From positions 58,895,334 to 58,959,333 of the forward strand of contig NC_051084.1 of NCBI RefSeq assembly GCF_004664715.2: a DNA stretch of 64,000 nucleotides, given 5' to 3'. Within the stretch, counting starts at the first letter, position 1, and each line of letters opens with the position of its first letter. Source of the stretch: Peromyscus leucopus. Lineage: Eukaryota; Chordata; Mammalia; Rodentia; Cricetidae. Below are positions 33,334 to 45,700 of this stretch, one piece after another. Below the pieces are notes generated by a model. It did not search any database, had not been told where the DNA came from, and saw nothing but the letters and a program-made list of their open reading frames with translations. The position numbers were made by a program, and so were the translations under genes.

Positions 33334-35409
33334 GTCACATGGCCAGAATGACCAGAAGTCAAATTTTTGTCATAAAAAGAAAAATACAATTTGTGAGCTA
33401 GATCTGAAGTGCCAGGTAAAATAAGTTGGGGGACACTTTTTGGATAAACTAGAAACACACAGGCAGAGAGCTAGCTGTTTTCCCACATCTGTTTTCTTTA
33501 TGATCCATGTATTCCTACTGGTGACCCAGTCAAAGAGCAAATGTTGGATTTCTGCATTTCAGACTGTAGACATATTATTCTACCAGCGGGAAATAAGGTT
33601 CCCACAGTCTTATTGTGGGAAGGCAAATTGCTTCATCCCCAGTAGCCAGAGGATCACACTAGCGAGCAGTGGGGTGCCCATACAAAGCTGTAATTTGCAA
33701 TCTGAGTCTAATTTCAAATCCCATCCAAGAAAAAAAAGAAGAAAATTAACATGTTGAAGGGACTCCCTGTACTATGATCAGGCTGCTTCTCAAATTCTTT
33801 AGAATTCACTGGAAATCATTTCTTGAAGAAAATTAGTCATGGTTTAATCATTTTTCTACATGTTCTTTTCTTTTGCATATTGTAATTATAGTAAGTATGG
33901 GTGAAGACCCATTGACATAGTAAGACACGTGTCTTTAGGCTATGAGTAGCATTCAGGTATGAGCAGCTTAAGAAAGCAACCTGGCCTTTTAATAAAAGTG
34001 AAAATTTTATGTGAATCCAGCCTTAAGGTAGAGCTGTAGGAGAGCACTCTACCAAAGGGAGATTGAATCTAGGGGCTGTCACTCCTATGTCTGGAGAGAG
34101 CAACAAACGTAAGGAAGGCCACAAAGGTCTAAGCCTTGGCTTTTACCAGTACCCACCCCTTCCTGAAGCTGAATTAATGCGTAGTCTACCAGCTCCAGCT
34201 TTGTGACCCCGGCAAGCTCACAGTGGAGTCAAGGAAAGGAACTAAGGGAATTAATTCGCAGCAGAAAACCATCTTCCATCACTTGAAAGGTGCTCAGGAG
34301 CCAAGACAAGGATATCATTAGGCAGGTGAAAACACCACCCTGTGGACACAGAGGATGGAAACGAAGGGATAGTCTCTCCCTCTGAAACAGAGCAAACAGG
34401 ACTCAAACCCCCTTCTCTTCAATGACTCTATGTCCTGTTTGAGATCTGGAACTCCTAGCAAATGACAGGAATGGGTAAAGTTATGTTTTTCCAGCCTCTT
34501 TCTTCTTTTCAGCCTCTTTGAACACAAAAAAAACACTAAAAAGCTGAGAGATGATTGCAAGTGAGGCAGAAGGGAAGGAAAGAAGTCTGTGTGGTGGTTG
34601 CCAGCTGTTACTCCATTCTGGACTGCAGAAGGACATGTTTCATGGTGGAGGCTTTATAGAATTGGATGGTCATGCAACTAAATGTTTTTTTTTTAAACAA
34701 AGAAACAATCAGCATTATCTATAAATGTACACGATTATTCAGAATGAGAAATCACAAATAATCGTAAATTTTAGAAAGCTGAGAAATATTCCCACAGCTG
34801 CGGCTTGCCATTTCTCACTTTGTTCATGCACTGACTTTTTCCTGCTTCTTTTCCTCTCTCACCACCACGGGGGGAGCCACTGCCGCGACCACCTGCATCA
34901 TCTGAAGAACTCAGAGAGAATTAAGCTGCAGCGGCTCCTGTCCAAAACGTATTGCTGCTTTCATTCAGGAAATCTCCGGCAGAATCTCCAAGCGTAGGTC
35001 CTTGTGAACATGGCTCTTTCCAACTGTACAGGTTGCACATTCATGAAACTGGCTGTGTCAGCATAACAAAATACAGAAAACACAATGTTTTAATTAAGTG
35101 GTGAACTCAATTATTGTATATTTTATATTCCTATTGTACGTTTTCCCTGCAGTTTTTGGAAGCATCTATTTTGATTGATACTTCATGTGATGAATGCTTT
35201 GTGATGTCTGTTCCAAAAAGGAGGCTGGAAAAGCATTCCATCTTTTCAGCATATTTGAAATTTATCCCTTTAAAAAACCATTGGCTGCTTAGACAGGTTT
35301 TTCCTTTCTCGGCATCTTAATTCACTGTTGTTCATGTCATGTAAGCTTTAGGATTGTTGTCAAATATGGGAAAACTGCTGAAAAATTATTTCTCTTAAAT
35401 AGTTTTGTT
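33331..35409. other. Unique DNA, no gene seen
   Basis: Nothing recognisable as a transposon or gene. The 34780-35000 part has a mildly higher GC content ('ccaccacggggggagccactgccgcgacc'). Confidence 0.4.
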
Positions 35410-35632
35410 ACATTTATTTATTTGCATGTGTGTGGGTGGGGGAGAATACACGTGCCATATCACATGTCTGGGCAGAGGTCAGAGGCCAGAGGTCAGAGGT
35501 CAGAGGCCAGAGGATAAGTTGTAAGAATCAGTTCTCTCCTTCCTTTATGTGGGTCCCAGGGCTGGAACTCAGGTTGTCAGCCTTGGCTACAGGCCTATTG
35601 CAAGGTTTGTCTTACAGGCTTTGGGTTCATTC
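35410..35632 (-). repeat. Diverged B3-type SINE with short internal repeats
   Basis: 'tgcatgtgtgtgggtggggg', 'tgtgggtcccagggctgg' and 'aactcaggttgtcagcc' mark an inverted SINE. In the middle (35475-35513) the words 'gaggtcag' and 'gaggccag' alternate five times. Confidence 0.65.
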
Positions 35633-36645
35633 ATATTACAGGATGGCCTTTGTGCCTGTTTCCTCACGGGGCATTGGTGTGAAAGTGGCCGATTGGAAGT
35701 ATTCCTTGAAACTACTCCTTTTCAATAACAACTGGAAATGACATTGTTCCTTAAATCCAATGAGTCCAAAACTGAACTTCTCCTCAGCTGTATTCAAAAA
35801 AACCCGAGGCCTCCATATAATAAACAGGAAGCAAAATGTGATTTGGGGTGAGGTGAGAACCAGGAAGTCAAGGGGAAATAGACACTGCTCGATGTTATTC
35901 ATAACTAAAATATTGTATCTCTGAACATTTTGTAGCAACATGCAATAGGGTAAAAGTCCACATAAGCCTCATAGTAAATCTAGCTGTAAGCATAAAAGAC
36001 ATCCCACGGGTATCTGGGAATCAACCCACATGGAGCAAAATATCATGGCAACCAGAAAATAGAGCCACGGCACTGGACCACCAGGCAAAGGCTGGTCCTG
36101 TCCTTTGGCAGAAGCCAGGTGATTTTAAAACTCTGCAGGGCAAGGACTCTTGGCTTCCTTTCTTTGCTTTATGGCTTATATTTCCAGGCAGGTAATAGAG
36201 TATACAGGAATGGCCTGACGGGCAGTGGCATTTATTGTAGCATAAGAGAAATGAAAAGTGGCTTCTCAGCCATTTGACATCAATGGCCACCAGAACAGGT
36301 CACTTGGCATTGGAGCCTAGAAAAGTAATCACACATTTCTGATAAAGAACATTTTCCAGAAAGCCAAAGCTGTCCTCAGATAAGGAACAGTTTATTCTTT
36401 TCTCCATAGGACTTGGAGTTACAAAAACCAGGGACTGAACTTTGAAAAAAAATGTAGCTTTACATGTATCTACCAGACATCATCTAGACACCAGGAACCC
36501 AGCATTTCAGAGAACTTAGGAGTAGATAAGGTTCTTAGACATTGGTTTACAGTCCAAGCTCAAGAGACAAATGGGAAATAGAACTAAGGTGGAGAGAATA
36601 GGATAGTGCCTGGTGTCACCTGCAATTCCTCATGACAGAAGAAAG
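35633..36645. other. Unique DNA, no gene seen
   Basis: No repeat or coding pattern is recognised. Confidence 0.4.
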
Positions 36646-37155
36646 TGTTGTGGCCACATCGTGAGACCCCCAAGCAAGACCACCACTGCCTACATCCCAT
36701 ACAAAATACACAGGGGTTTATTGATAACAAGCAAGCTCAGGCTTGGTCTGGGTCCAACACACTGGCTAGCCAGGTGAAGGAGGATGGCCCTGAGCTCTCA
36801 AGGTGAGGGGTTTTTAAAGGGAAAAAAACCACAAGCGGGGTGGTACAAGCCTTGGCATCATAGGATTGGGTGAGGGTGTGTAACCTTTGCATTTACTGGT
36901 TGGGGGTTACAGTTATCATTTTTGGGTAGGCTTGGACAAGTCCCGGACTCTGTCTGTGAGCTGCCATGGGGGCTGACCAGCCTAGCACTTTCACATTGAC
37001 TCATGCACATAGCTCTACATTGGTGAGGGGTCCCAGACAGTAAACACCTGGCTGAACCTTGAACAGTCAGAATACTTGAACGTGCAGGAAGGGAACTACT
37101 GCAAGGACTATGTCTTTTGTTCATGGCCCTCCCAGAAACTGCTTGCTCAGTCTCA
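36646..37155 (-). mobile_element. LTR of gammaretroviral (ERV1-like) layout
   Basis: On the minus strand the order is 'ccctttaaaaacccctcacc' (TATA-like near 36815), 'cagaccaagcctgagcttgc', AATAAA (36722-36717), then 'gtcttgcttgggggtctcacg' and a terminal ...GCCACAACA. That U3-R-U5 order suits an ERV1-type LTR. The outer end is uncertain (TGAGACTGAGC near 37155 or TGGGAGGG near 37137), and no clean target duplication was found. Confidence 0.6.
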
Positions 37156-37547
37156 GGAAACTAAAATTGAGGCCTGATCTCTGAGAGAAAACTGAGCAGC
37201 CTGTTCTGGCATCTGCTTGGTTCTTTCAGAAAGCAGTGATACGGAAAAGGGAAGGCCGTGTGATCTCTCCATCCAGCTAGACTGCATCTTTGTTCCCATG
37301 GAAAACCCAGTGGCTCTTCTTTGTTCCCATCCTTCTAGGCCTCCATCTGTGAGAACACCAGCTTGCCTCCTTCTGGATTCCTTCCTATCTTCGAGTCTGA
37401 CCTTTCCTCCCTTCCCTGCTCTCACGACAAGCTTCCTTCCTCCACGTTTCCTCTCTGTTCACCTGGGCCACTTGGGGGTTCTTGCGTTCCAGTCTTCTTT
37501 TCCTCCCCTCTCTGTGTCACCTGAATGGCTACCATCTTTAACATATC
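37156..37547. other. Unique DNA, no gene seen
   Basis: Pyrimidine-rich in parts. No feature is recognised apart from the catatc duplication at 37542-37547. Confidence 0.4.
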
Positions 37548-38011
37548 CATGGTGATATTTTATTTGTACTGAAATGTGATTTTATTTGTATGTTAATAAA
37601 TAAACTTGCCTGGGGAATCAGAGCTAAAAGCAAGCCATTTAGCAGAAGTCCAGCAGTGGTGGCACACGCCCTTAATCCCATCACATGGCAAGCAGAGTCT
37701 CTGTGTGTTCAAGGGCACAGCAGATGACACAAACCTTTAATCTCAGTAGGAACCATAGAGACCTGGAGGTCTGCATAGACAGGCAGTGATAAGGAAATCA
37801 TGTGGTTGGGTTTAGAGCCATGAGAAGGTAGAACAGAAAGGCAATAAAAAGACAAGTCACACAGGAGAAGGTCTCTCTCTCTCTCAGGGGAAGGACGGCA
37901 GCAACTGGTAAGCTAAAGGCTATTGGCTAGTGCTCTGATCTCTTGGGATTTTAACTCAGTATTTGGCTCTGTGTTTCTTATTTAATAAGACCATTTAGAA
38001 TTTCATCTACA
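37548..38011 (+). mobile_element. Solo LTR carrying B1-like segments
   Basis: 464 bp between perfect catatc duplications (37542-37547 and 38012-38017). It starts 'catggtgatattttatttg', where the expected TG is mutated to CA by comparison with the relative at 54629. It contains 'aataaacttgcctggggaatc', a B1-like 'ggtggcacacgcccttaatcccatcac' type block, 'acaaacctttaatctcag' and a 3' end 'atttaataagaccatttag...ctaca'. Confidence 0.8.
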
Positions 38012-38017
38012 CATATC

Positions 38018-38944
38018 AGCGTGCTTATGACCTTCCTCTTGTGGATGCCACCCCATTTCCACTGGTCACTCATTTAAATAATGGGAGTATCTCTGACTCC
38101 AGCTGTTGGGTCTGAAGTCTTCTGAATTCTCTCTTGAATTAGTCCTCTTCTCTCCATCTCCAACACTGTTATTTTAGTTTGTGTCCTCCTCCTCATGGCT
38201 TCATGGATTAAAGCAATGTACTTCCCTTCTCATATCCATTGCTCATCTTAATCTGTTCCAAGTATTTGCTTTAAGTAAACTTCAGTAATTTTACTTTACT
38301 GTTTACACACCTCTATCCTACATAAAATACAAAATTCTGAAATGTTTGAGGCTTATAACACTCTGATTTGAACACAGTTTCAGCACCATGCAACTCTTAG
38401 AGGAAAGAATGACAATGGACAACAGAGTCTTCGTGCCGACCGTCTAGACCTAATGAAAAGTCTTACTACCTTGAAAACACCAGCAAACACTTAGATGAAG
38501 ATTTGATGAGGAATGGCATGTAACTAGGTTAATGGCTAAGGAAATGAGGAGAGACCAGGACAATAAGTGCATGCAGATGTGCTCATGTGGATGGAGCTGG
38601 GTGTGGGCTCCCCTCACCTGTGAAATGTGCAACACCCTGGAAGAAATGATACTTTTGTAAGTAAAGACAGACTTTGCAAATGTCCCTCAGCCCTTTCTCA
38701 GAATGCCAGGAAACACCATTAGTGGACTGGCAATTTCTGACTCAATGAAAAGGCAAGAGAATGCTCGGGAAAACCCCCTGACATACTTGCCCCACTCTCG
38801 GATTATCCCTTTCTCTGCACTGATATTTTATGTCATCTCTTATGGAAAGATAATTTTGACGTCATTTTCTACATATTACCTTGTCTCAGAAGGAAATCTG
38901 ATCATATGGGGACATAAAAGGAAGTGAGGAAAATGCATTAGGCC
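38018..38944. other. Unique DNA, no gene seen
   Basis: Nothing recognised. Confidence 0.4.
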
Positions 38945-40204
38945 AGCATAATGGGAAAAAGTGTCTTCCTTTTCACAGACAATGATCGCTTTTCTTAAAT
39001 CATTTTTTACTTGTAATATCATTGAGACAAAAGATACATGGCAATTTGCATCCCCCTTCCTAAGCACCTAACCACTGATCTGGCTTACTTTGATCTGTTT
39101 GCATCGATTACACATCTGTAATGAAGTTCACCTCCATTGCACACTTACAGAGATTGTATGTCACCCCTCACACCCCACCAGATAACATGTAAACACCCAC
39201 GCTATAGCTGAAGGCACAAAAACTGATTGAGACCAGCCTTAAAATGTCATTTAAGCATATTGATATGTGTATATTTACATTCCATTGAATATTTTTAGTT
39301 CCATTAATTATATTCATGTTTAGAAAAATTAGAAGCAGAAACAATGAATACATGTAAGAAATGAGAAACAGTTTTACATTTAAAATGTAAATGTAAAGCT
39401 TACTGTAATTTGACTAATTAAATGTGAGTTTATGGCCTTGAAAAGCCAAATATATGCTTCAAAAAATAAAATGTCTTGTGATTAATTAAATTAAAATAAA
39501 GGCCATTTAAAAGTTTGTAGATTTAATCATTTAAACATCTTAAACAACTTTGGAAATTAGGAAGACTATAGTAATTCATAATTATCTAATCTCTAAGCAA
39601 AGAAAATTAGTTTACTGACATTAATTAAGTTTCCTACTGACATTAGCAGTAAATTAAGAATATTATTAAATTGGTTTTATAAATGTCTAAATTGAGACAG
39701 AACTATGAAGTGAATTTCCCAGGGTTGTAGTCAAGTTGATAGAAATTGGAAGTTGTGGATTTTAATTTATTTTCGTAAGGCTCTAATGATTATTAAAGTG
39801 TGTGTTCGCCTAAGCATTCAAGCTAATGACATTAGCTGCATATAAAGAACTTAAAAAAAAGTCTCTTACGCTTTTGAGAATCACGTTTCTTCTGGTTAAT
39901 TCTTACAAAATATGAAGGAGAGCACAAATTAAAATGTTTCTCATGCAAAGTAACAAAACAAGTCCCTAAAATTATTTGGGCCTATAAAAATTTAAAGGTG
40001 GCTTCTGTGGTAAGAATAGATGCTATTAATTGGCATGAGGAGGGTTGAAACATTAGATGAACACCAGAGAAAAACCCAACTTAATCTCCTTTGATTATTT
40101 AAGTTCCTAACATCATGTGCTCATGTTTTCCTTTCTGGGTTGGGGGATTTTGCTTTTGTTTTCCACCTAAGCTGTGTGATAATAATTGTGATACTGTTTT
40201 TCCC
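38945..40204. other. AT-rich, TAAT-dense unique stretch
   Basis: From about 39240 to 39850 the sequence is very AT-rich without simple-repeat or transposon structure. It holds many TAAT/ATTA words ('gattaattaaattaaaat', 'gacattaattaagtttcc', 'gacattagctgcatataaag'). Its look resembles deeply conserved developmental non-coding elements, but conservation cannot be judged from one sequence. Confidence 0.35.
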
Positions 40205-41545
40205 CCCATATTGTAATCATTAATGTATACGATAGTTACTAATGTATATACTGTACATACATACACATGGTTTCACAGTGCTATTTTATACATGCTTTGT
40301 CGTATCCATCTTTCCTAAAACCTCATACCCATTTTTACCATCTCTTTTCTCCCCACTTCCCTGGGTCCACCAGCCTTCCCTGGTACCCTTTATGGCTTTC
40401 GGTTCCTTCTATTTTCATAGCTTCACATATGAGAGGAAACATGGGATCTGTCTTTTTGTGCCTTTCATTTATTTTGTTTAACATGACGACATCTTGTTAT
40501 TCATTTTTATGCAAATGACAGGATTTTGCCTTTCCCAAGGGTGGGGTGGAATTCCATTGTCTGTAATCACATGTTTTCTTTATGCACTCATCTGCCAATG
40601 GGTGAGTAGGATGACTCCATAGCTTGACTATTAATCATGACACAATAAACATGGATATACAGGTTTCTCTGGTATGATGATTTTCCTTCCTTTAGGTGCA
40701 AACCAGGAGTGGAATAGGTGGATGACACGGCAGTTCTACTTTTAGCTTTTGAAGACAGCACCATCTTGTTTTCCATAATGGCCGTTCTAATGCACGTCCC
40801 CATCAACAATGTATCCTATCCACCAGCAATATCTTATATTTTTCTCCACACTCTCTCCAGCACTTGCTGTATTTGGAGATGATAAGATGGAATCTCAGCT
40901 TTTGTTTTCATTTCCTGATGGCTAAAAGATATTAAATAGTTTCACATATTTATGTGACATAATATTTTTTTTTTGAGAAATGTCTGTTTAGATCATTTGT
41001 TGACTGGATCACTTATTCTTTTGCTGTTAACTCTTTGCAGTTCTTGTGGGCTCTGGATATTAGTCCTTTGTCAGATGACAATTAGTCCATTGTCAGATGA
41101 GTGATGAGTAAATTTCTTTTTCTCATTCTGTAGTTTGTCTCTTCATGCCGTTGGCTATTTCTTTTGCATGCAGTAGCTTTATACTCTGATTTCAGTTCTT
41201 GGTTTTAATTCCAGAGCCATTTGTAGTCATACCCAGGAAATCATTGCCTGCCTGTTCTATATCTTGGCGTTATTTTCCAGCCCCTGTTCTTTTCAGGTTT
41301 AACATTTACATTAAGGTCTTTGCGAGTCCATTTTTTTTAAAATGGGTTGAGAGATAGGGATACAACTTCAGTATTTTGCAGGTGGATGTCCAGTTTGCTC
41401 CTCACCAATTGTTGAAGAGGTTGTCTTTTCTCCAAAGTTGCCACCTGTGTTGAGACTTAGTTTGCTGTGTTTGCTACCATTTAATGCCTTTGGTCTATGT
41501 CTATTTTTCCTGCAATACCATGCTATTTTCCTTAGTATACTTGGA
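40205..41545 (-). mobile_element. Old L1 ORF2 3' fragment
   Basis: In reverse orientation it shows the L1 ORF2 end in decayed form: 'gtctgtctttttgtgcc', 'ggaattccattgtctgtaatcacatgttttctttatgcactcatctgccaatgg' layout, 'cactctctccagcacttg', 'ggctctggatattagtcc' and 'tttcctgcaataccatgct'. It is more diverged than the L1 at 42-49 kb. Confidence 0.8.
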
Positions 41546-41559
41546 AGGTTGTCAGCATC

Positions 41560-42146
41560 TGGGGAACCAGCTTCCAGGCAGTGCAGGGCTCAAAGGGAAA
41601 TCCACAGTGTCAGCACGAACAATGACTTTTCTATCTGAGGGAGTTAGGAAAGAAGACACTCACAAACTCTTGATGGTTTCCTTTAGACCTTTTCTTTATT
41701 CTTCTTTTGCATTTTCTATTCTTTATTTTCCTGATGATTTCCTTCTCTCATTCTTGATGTTTTCCTTCTAGCTCATTTTAACTCTCTCATTCTTGATGTT
41801 TTCCTTCTGGTCCATTTTTAACTCTCTCTAATTCCATACTATTCTTTCTTTCCCTTACATCTTATATACCCCAGCAAAATCTCACAGGCAATATAAAAAT
41901 TATAATATGGTTACATTCTGTTTTACAAGTGAATGATTATAATGAATATAAAACAAACAGTATGTTTTCCATATCCCTTACATGATTAAACATTTTACAT
42001 ATTACAGGCAAAAAACAAATTATCCCAAGAACCTAAATACATTCATACCCAAGCAATATGTTATTTATTAACTGTGTGGGCAAGCAACTGGCAGGCTGCA
42101 GTTTTGCAGTTACAAAGAAAGGGTCAATTACTTTATTACTTATCTT
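41560..42146. repeat. Possible noncoding ERV-like repeat, left part
   Basis: 'gtcagcacgaacaatgac', 'cagcaaaatctcacaggc', 'ggttacattctgttttac' and 'gcaatatgttatttattaac' resemble a rodent repeat I have seen elsewhere. It seems to continue on the far side of the L1 at 48990-49440. Contains a local duplication of 'ctctcattcttgatgttttccttct' type at about 41740 and 41788. Class not assigned. Confidence 0.35.
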
Positions 42147-42155
42147 GAAATGTAA

Positions 42156-42163
<8 letters not shown>

Positions 42164-42206
<43 letters not shown>
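42164..42206. repeat. (TA)n tract at the L1 3' boundary
   Basis: About 22 TA units between 'taaacttta' and 'ttacaatacc', in the place of a poly(A) tail. Confidence 0.9.
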
Positions 42207-42208
<2 letters not shown>

Positions 42209-42720
42209 CAATACCATTCAGTTCTACTTATCAGCCATGGGTTCCCCTATTCTCCCCCCTCTCACCCCTCCCCTTGCCCCAGCCTACCCTCCATTCCCAC
42301 CTCTTCCAGGACAAGTCCTCCCCCGAGGACTGCGATCAACCTGGTAGACTCAGTCCAGGGAGGTCCAGTCCCTTCCTCCCAGACTGAGCCAAGTGTCCCT
42401 GCATAAGCTCCAGGTTTCAAACAGCCAACTCATGCAGTGAGCACAGGACTTGGTCCCACTGCCTAGTTGCCTCCCAAACTGATCAAGCCAATCAACTGTC
42501 TCACCTATTCAGAGGGCCTGATCCAGCTGGGGCCCCTCAGCCTTTGGTTCATAGTTCATGTGTTTCCATTCATTTGGCTATTTTTTTCAATATTGAGTAA
42601 AACTGAAATTTATTATAAGTCACAGTCGTCCTAGGGACCTCCATGCTATATATATATATATATATATATATAGCCTCTATGGTTCTATGGGTTGTGGTCT
42701 GATTGTTCTTTATTTTATAT
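42207..42720 (-). other. L1 3' UTR with G-rich tract
   Basis: On the minus strand 42300-42245 reads as several G runs (GGAGGG, GGGG, GGGGAGGGG, GGGGGG), a recognised L1 3' UTR feature able to form a quadruplex. A second short (TA)n lies at 42648-42671. Confidence 0.75.
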
Positions 42721-45700
42721 CTAGAATCCACCTATGAGTGAGTACATACCATAACTGTCTTTCTGGGTTTGGGTTACCTCACTCAGGATGATTTTTTCTA
42801 GTTCCATCCATTTGCCTGCAAATTTCATGCTTTCATTGTTTTTCTCTGCTGAGTAGTACTCCATTGTGTATATGTACCACATTTTTTTCATCCATTCTTC
42901 CGTTGATGGGCATCTAGGTTGTTTCCAGGTTCTGGCTATTACAAATAGTGCTGCTATGAACATAGCTGAGCATGTATCTTTGTGGTATGAATCAACATTC
43001 CTTGGGTATATGCCCAAGAGTGGGATGGCTGGGTCTTGAGGTAGTTTGATTCCTAATTTTCTGAGAAACCGCCATACTGATTTCCACATTGGTTGTACAA
43101 GTTTACATTCCCACCAACAGTGGAGGAGTGTTCCCTTTGCTCCACATCCTCTCCAACATTGGTTGTCATTGGTGTTTTTGATCATAGCCATTCTAACAGG
43201 TGTAAGGTGGTATCTCAGAGTCGTTTTGATTTGCATTTCTCTGATGATTAAGGATGTTGAGCATTTCTTTAAATGTCTTTCAGCCATTTGTAGTTCTTGT
43301 TTTGTGAATTCTCTGTTTAGCTCTTTAGCCCATTTTTTAATTGAACTGTTCAGTACTTTGATGTCTAGTTTCTTGAGTTCTTTATATATTGTGGAGATCA
43401 ATCCTCTGTCAGATGTGGGGTTGGTGAAGATCTTTTTCCAATCTTTTGGCTGTCTTTTTGTCTTATTGACTGTGTCTTTTGCCCTGCAAAAGCTTCTCAA
43501 TTTCGAGAGGTCCCATTTATTAATTGTTGTGCTCAGGGTCTGTGCTGTTGGTGTTTTATTTAGGAAATGGTCTCCGGTGCCAATGCGTTCAAGAGTGCTT
43601 CCTATTTTCTTTTCTATTAAGTTTAGTGTAACTGGATTTATGTTTAGGTCTTTGATCCATTTGGACTTGAGTTTTGTGCATGGTGACAGATATGGATCTA
43701 TTTGTAATCTTTTACATATTGACATCCAGTTATGCCAGCACCATTTGTTGAAGATACTTTCTTTGTTCCATTGTATAGTTTTGGCTCCTTTGTCAAAAAC
43801 CAGGTGTTCATATGTGCATGGATTAATGTCAGGGTCTCCAATTCGATTCCATTGGTCCGTATGTCAGTTTTTATAGCAGTACCAAGCTGTTTTTATTACT
43901 ATAGCTCTATAGTAGAGTTTGAGGTCAGGGATGGTGATGCCTCCAAGGGTTGCTTTATCGTATAGGATTCTTTTAGCTATCCTGGGTCTTTTGTTTTTCC
44001 ATATAAAGTTGAGTATTTTTCTTTCCAAGTCTGTGAAGAATTGTGTTGGGATTTTGATGGGGATTGCATTGAATCTGTAGATTGCTTTTGGTAAGATTGG
44101 CATTTTTACTATGTTAATCCTACCTATCCATGAGCATGGGAGATCCTTCCATTTTCTGATATCTTCTTCAATTTCTTTCTTTAGAGATTTAAAGTTCTTA
44201 TCAAAAAGGTCCTTCACTTGTTTAGTTAGTGTTATCCCAAGGTATTTTATATTATTTGTGGCTATTGTAAAGGGTGATGTTTCTCTGACTTCTTTCTCAG
44301 CCCTTTTATCATTTGTGTATAGGAGGGCTACTGATTATTTTGAGTTGATCTTGTATCCTGTCACTTTACTGAAGGAGTTTATCAGCTGTAGGAGTTCCCT
44401 GGTAGAGTTTTTGGGGTCACTTATGTATACTATCATATCATCTGCAAATAGTGAAAGTTTGACTTCTTCCTTGCCAATTTGTATCCCTTTGATCTCCTTT
44501 TGTTGTCTTATTGCTCTAGTTAGAACTTCTAGTACTATATTGAATAAATATGGGGAGAGTGGACAGCCTTGTCTTGTTCTTGAATTTAGTGGTATCGCTT
44601 TGAGTTTCTCTCTGTTTAATTTGATGTTTGCTGTTGGCTTGCTATAAATTGCTTTTATTATGTTTAGAAATGTTCCTTGTATTCCTGATCTTTCTAAGAC
44701 CTTTATCATGAAGGGGTGTTGGATTTTGTCAAAGGCTTTTTTCAGCATCTAGGGAGATGATCATGTGGTTTTTTTCTTTCAGTTTGTTTATATGGTGTAT
44801 TACATTGACTGATTTCCGTATGTTGAACCATCCTTGCATCCCTGGGATGAATCCTACTTGGTCGTGATGGATGATTGTTTTGATGTATTCTTGGATTCGG
44901 TTTGCCAATATTTTGTTGAGTATTTTTGCATCAATGTTCATGAGGGAGATTGGTCTGTAGTTCTCTTTCTTTGTTGCATCTTTGTGTGGTTTGGGTATCA
45001 GGGTAATTGTAGCCTCATAAAAAGAGTTTGGTAGTGTTCCTTCTGTTTCTATTGTGTGGAACACTTTGAAGAGGACTGGTATTCTTCTTTGGAAGTCTGG
45101 TAGAATTCTGCACTGAAACCATCTGGTCCTGGACTTCTTTTGGTTGGGGGACTTTTGATGACAGTTTCTATTTCTTTATCGGTTATTGGTCTATTTAAAT
45201 GGTTTATCTGGTCTTGATTTAATTTTGGTATGTGGTATTTATCCAGAAAATTGTCCATTTCTTCCTGGTTTTCCATTTTTGTGGAGTACAGGTTTTTGAA
45301 GTATGATCTGATGATTCTCTGGATTTCCTCGTTGTCTGTTGTTATGTCTCCCTTTTCATTTCTGATTTTGTGAATTTGGGTGCTCTCTCTTTGCCTTTTG
45401 GTTAATTTGGCTAGGGGTTTGTCTATCTTGTTGATTTTTTCAAAGAACCAACTCTTTGTTTCATTGATTTTTTGTATTGTTCTCTTGTTTTCTATTTCGT
45501 TGATTTCAGCCCTCAATTTATTTCCTGGCATCTATTTCTCCTGGGTGAGTTTGTTTCTTTTTGTTCTAGAGCTTTCGGTTGTGCTGTTAATTCATTGGTA
45601 TGGGATTGCTCCATCTTCTTTATGTGTGCATTTAGAGCTATGAATTTTCCTCTTAGCACTGCTTTCATAGTGTCCTATAAGTTTGGGTATGTTGTACTTT

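Noticed and set aside
36646..37155. Target duplication for the ERV1-like LTR
   Set aside because: Flanks (gaaag versus ggaaac or gaaact) do not match at any plausible boundary.
43046..43876. 276-codon plus-strand open frame
   Set aside because: Antisense shadow of L1 ORF2 on the minus strand.
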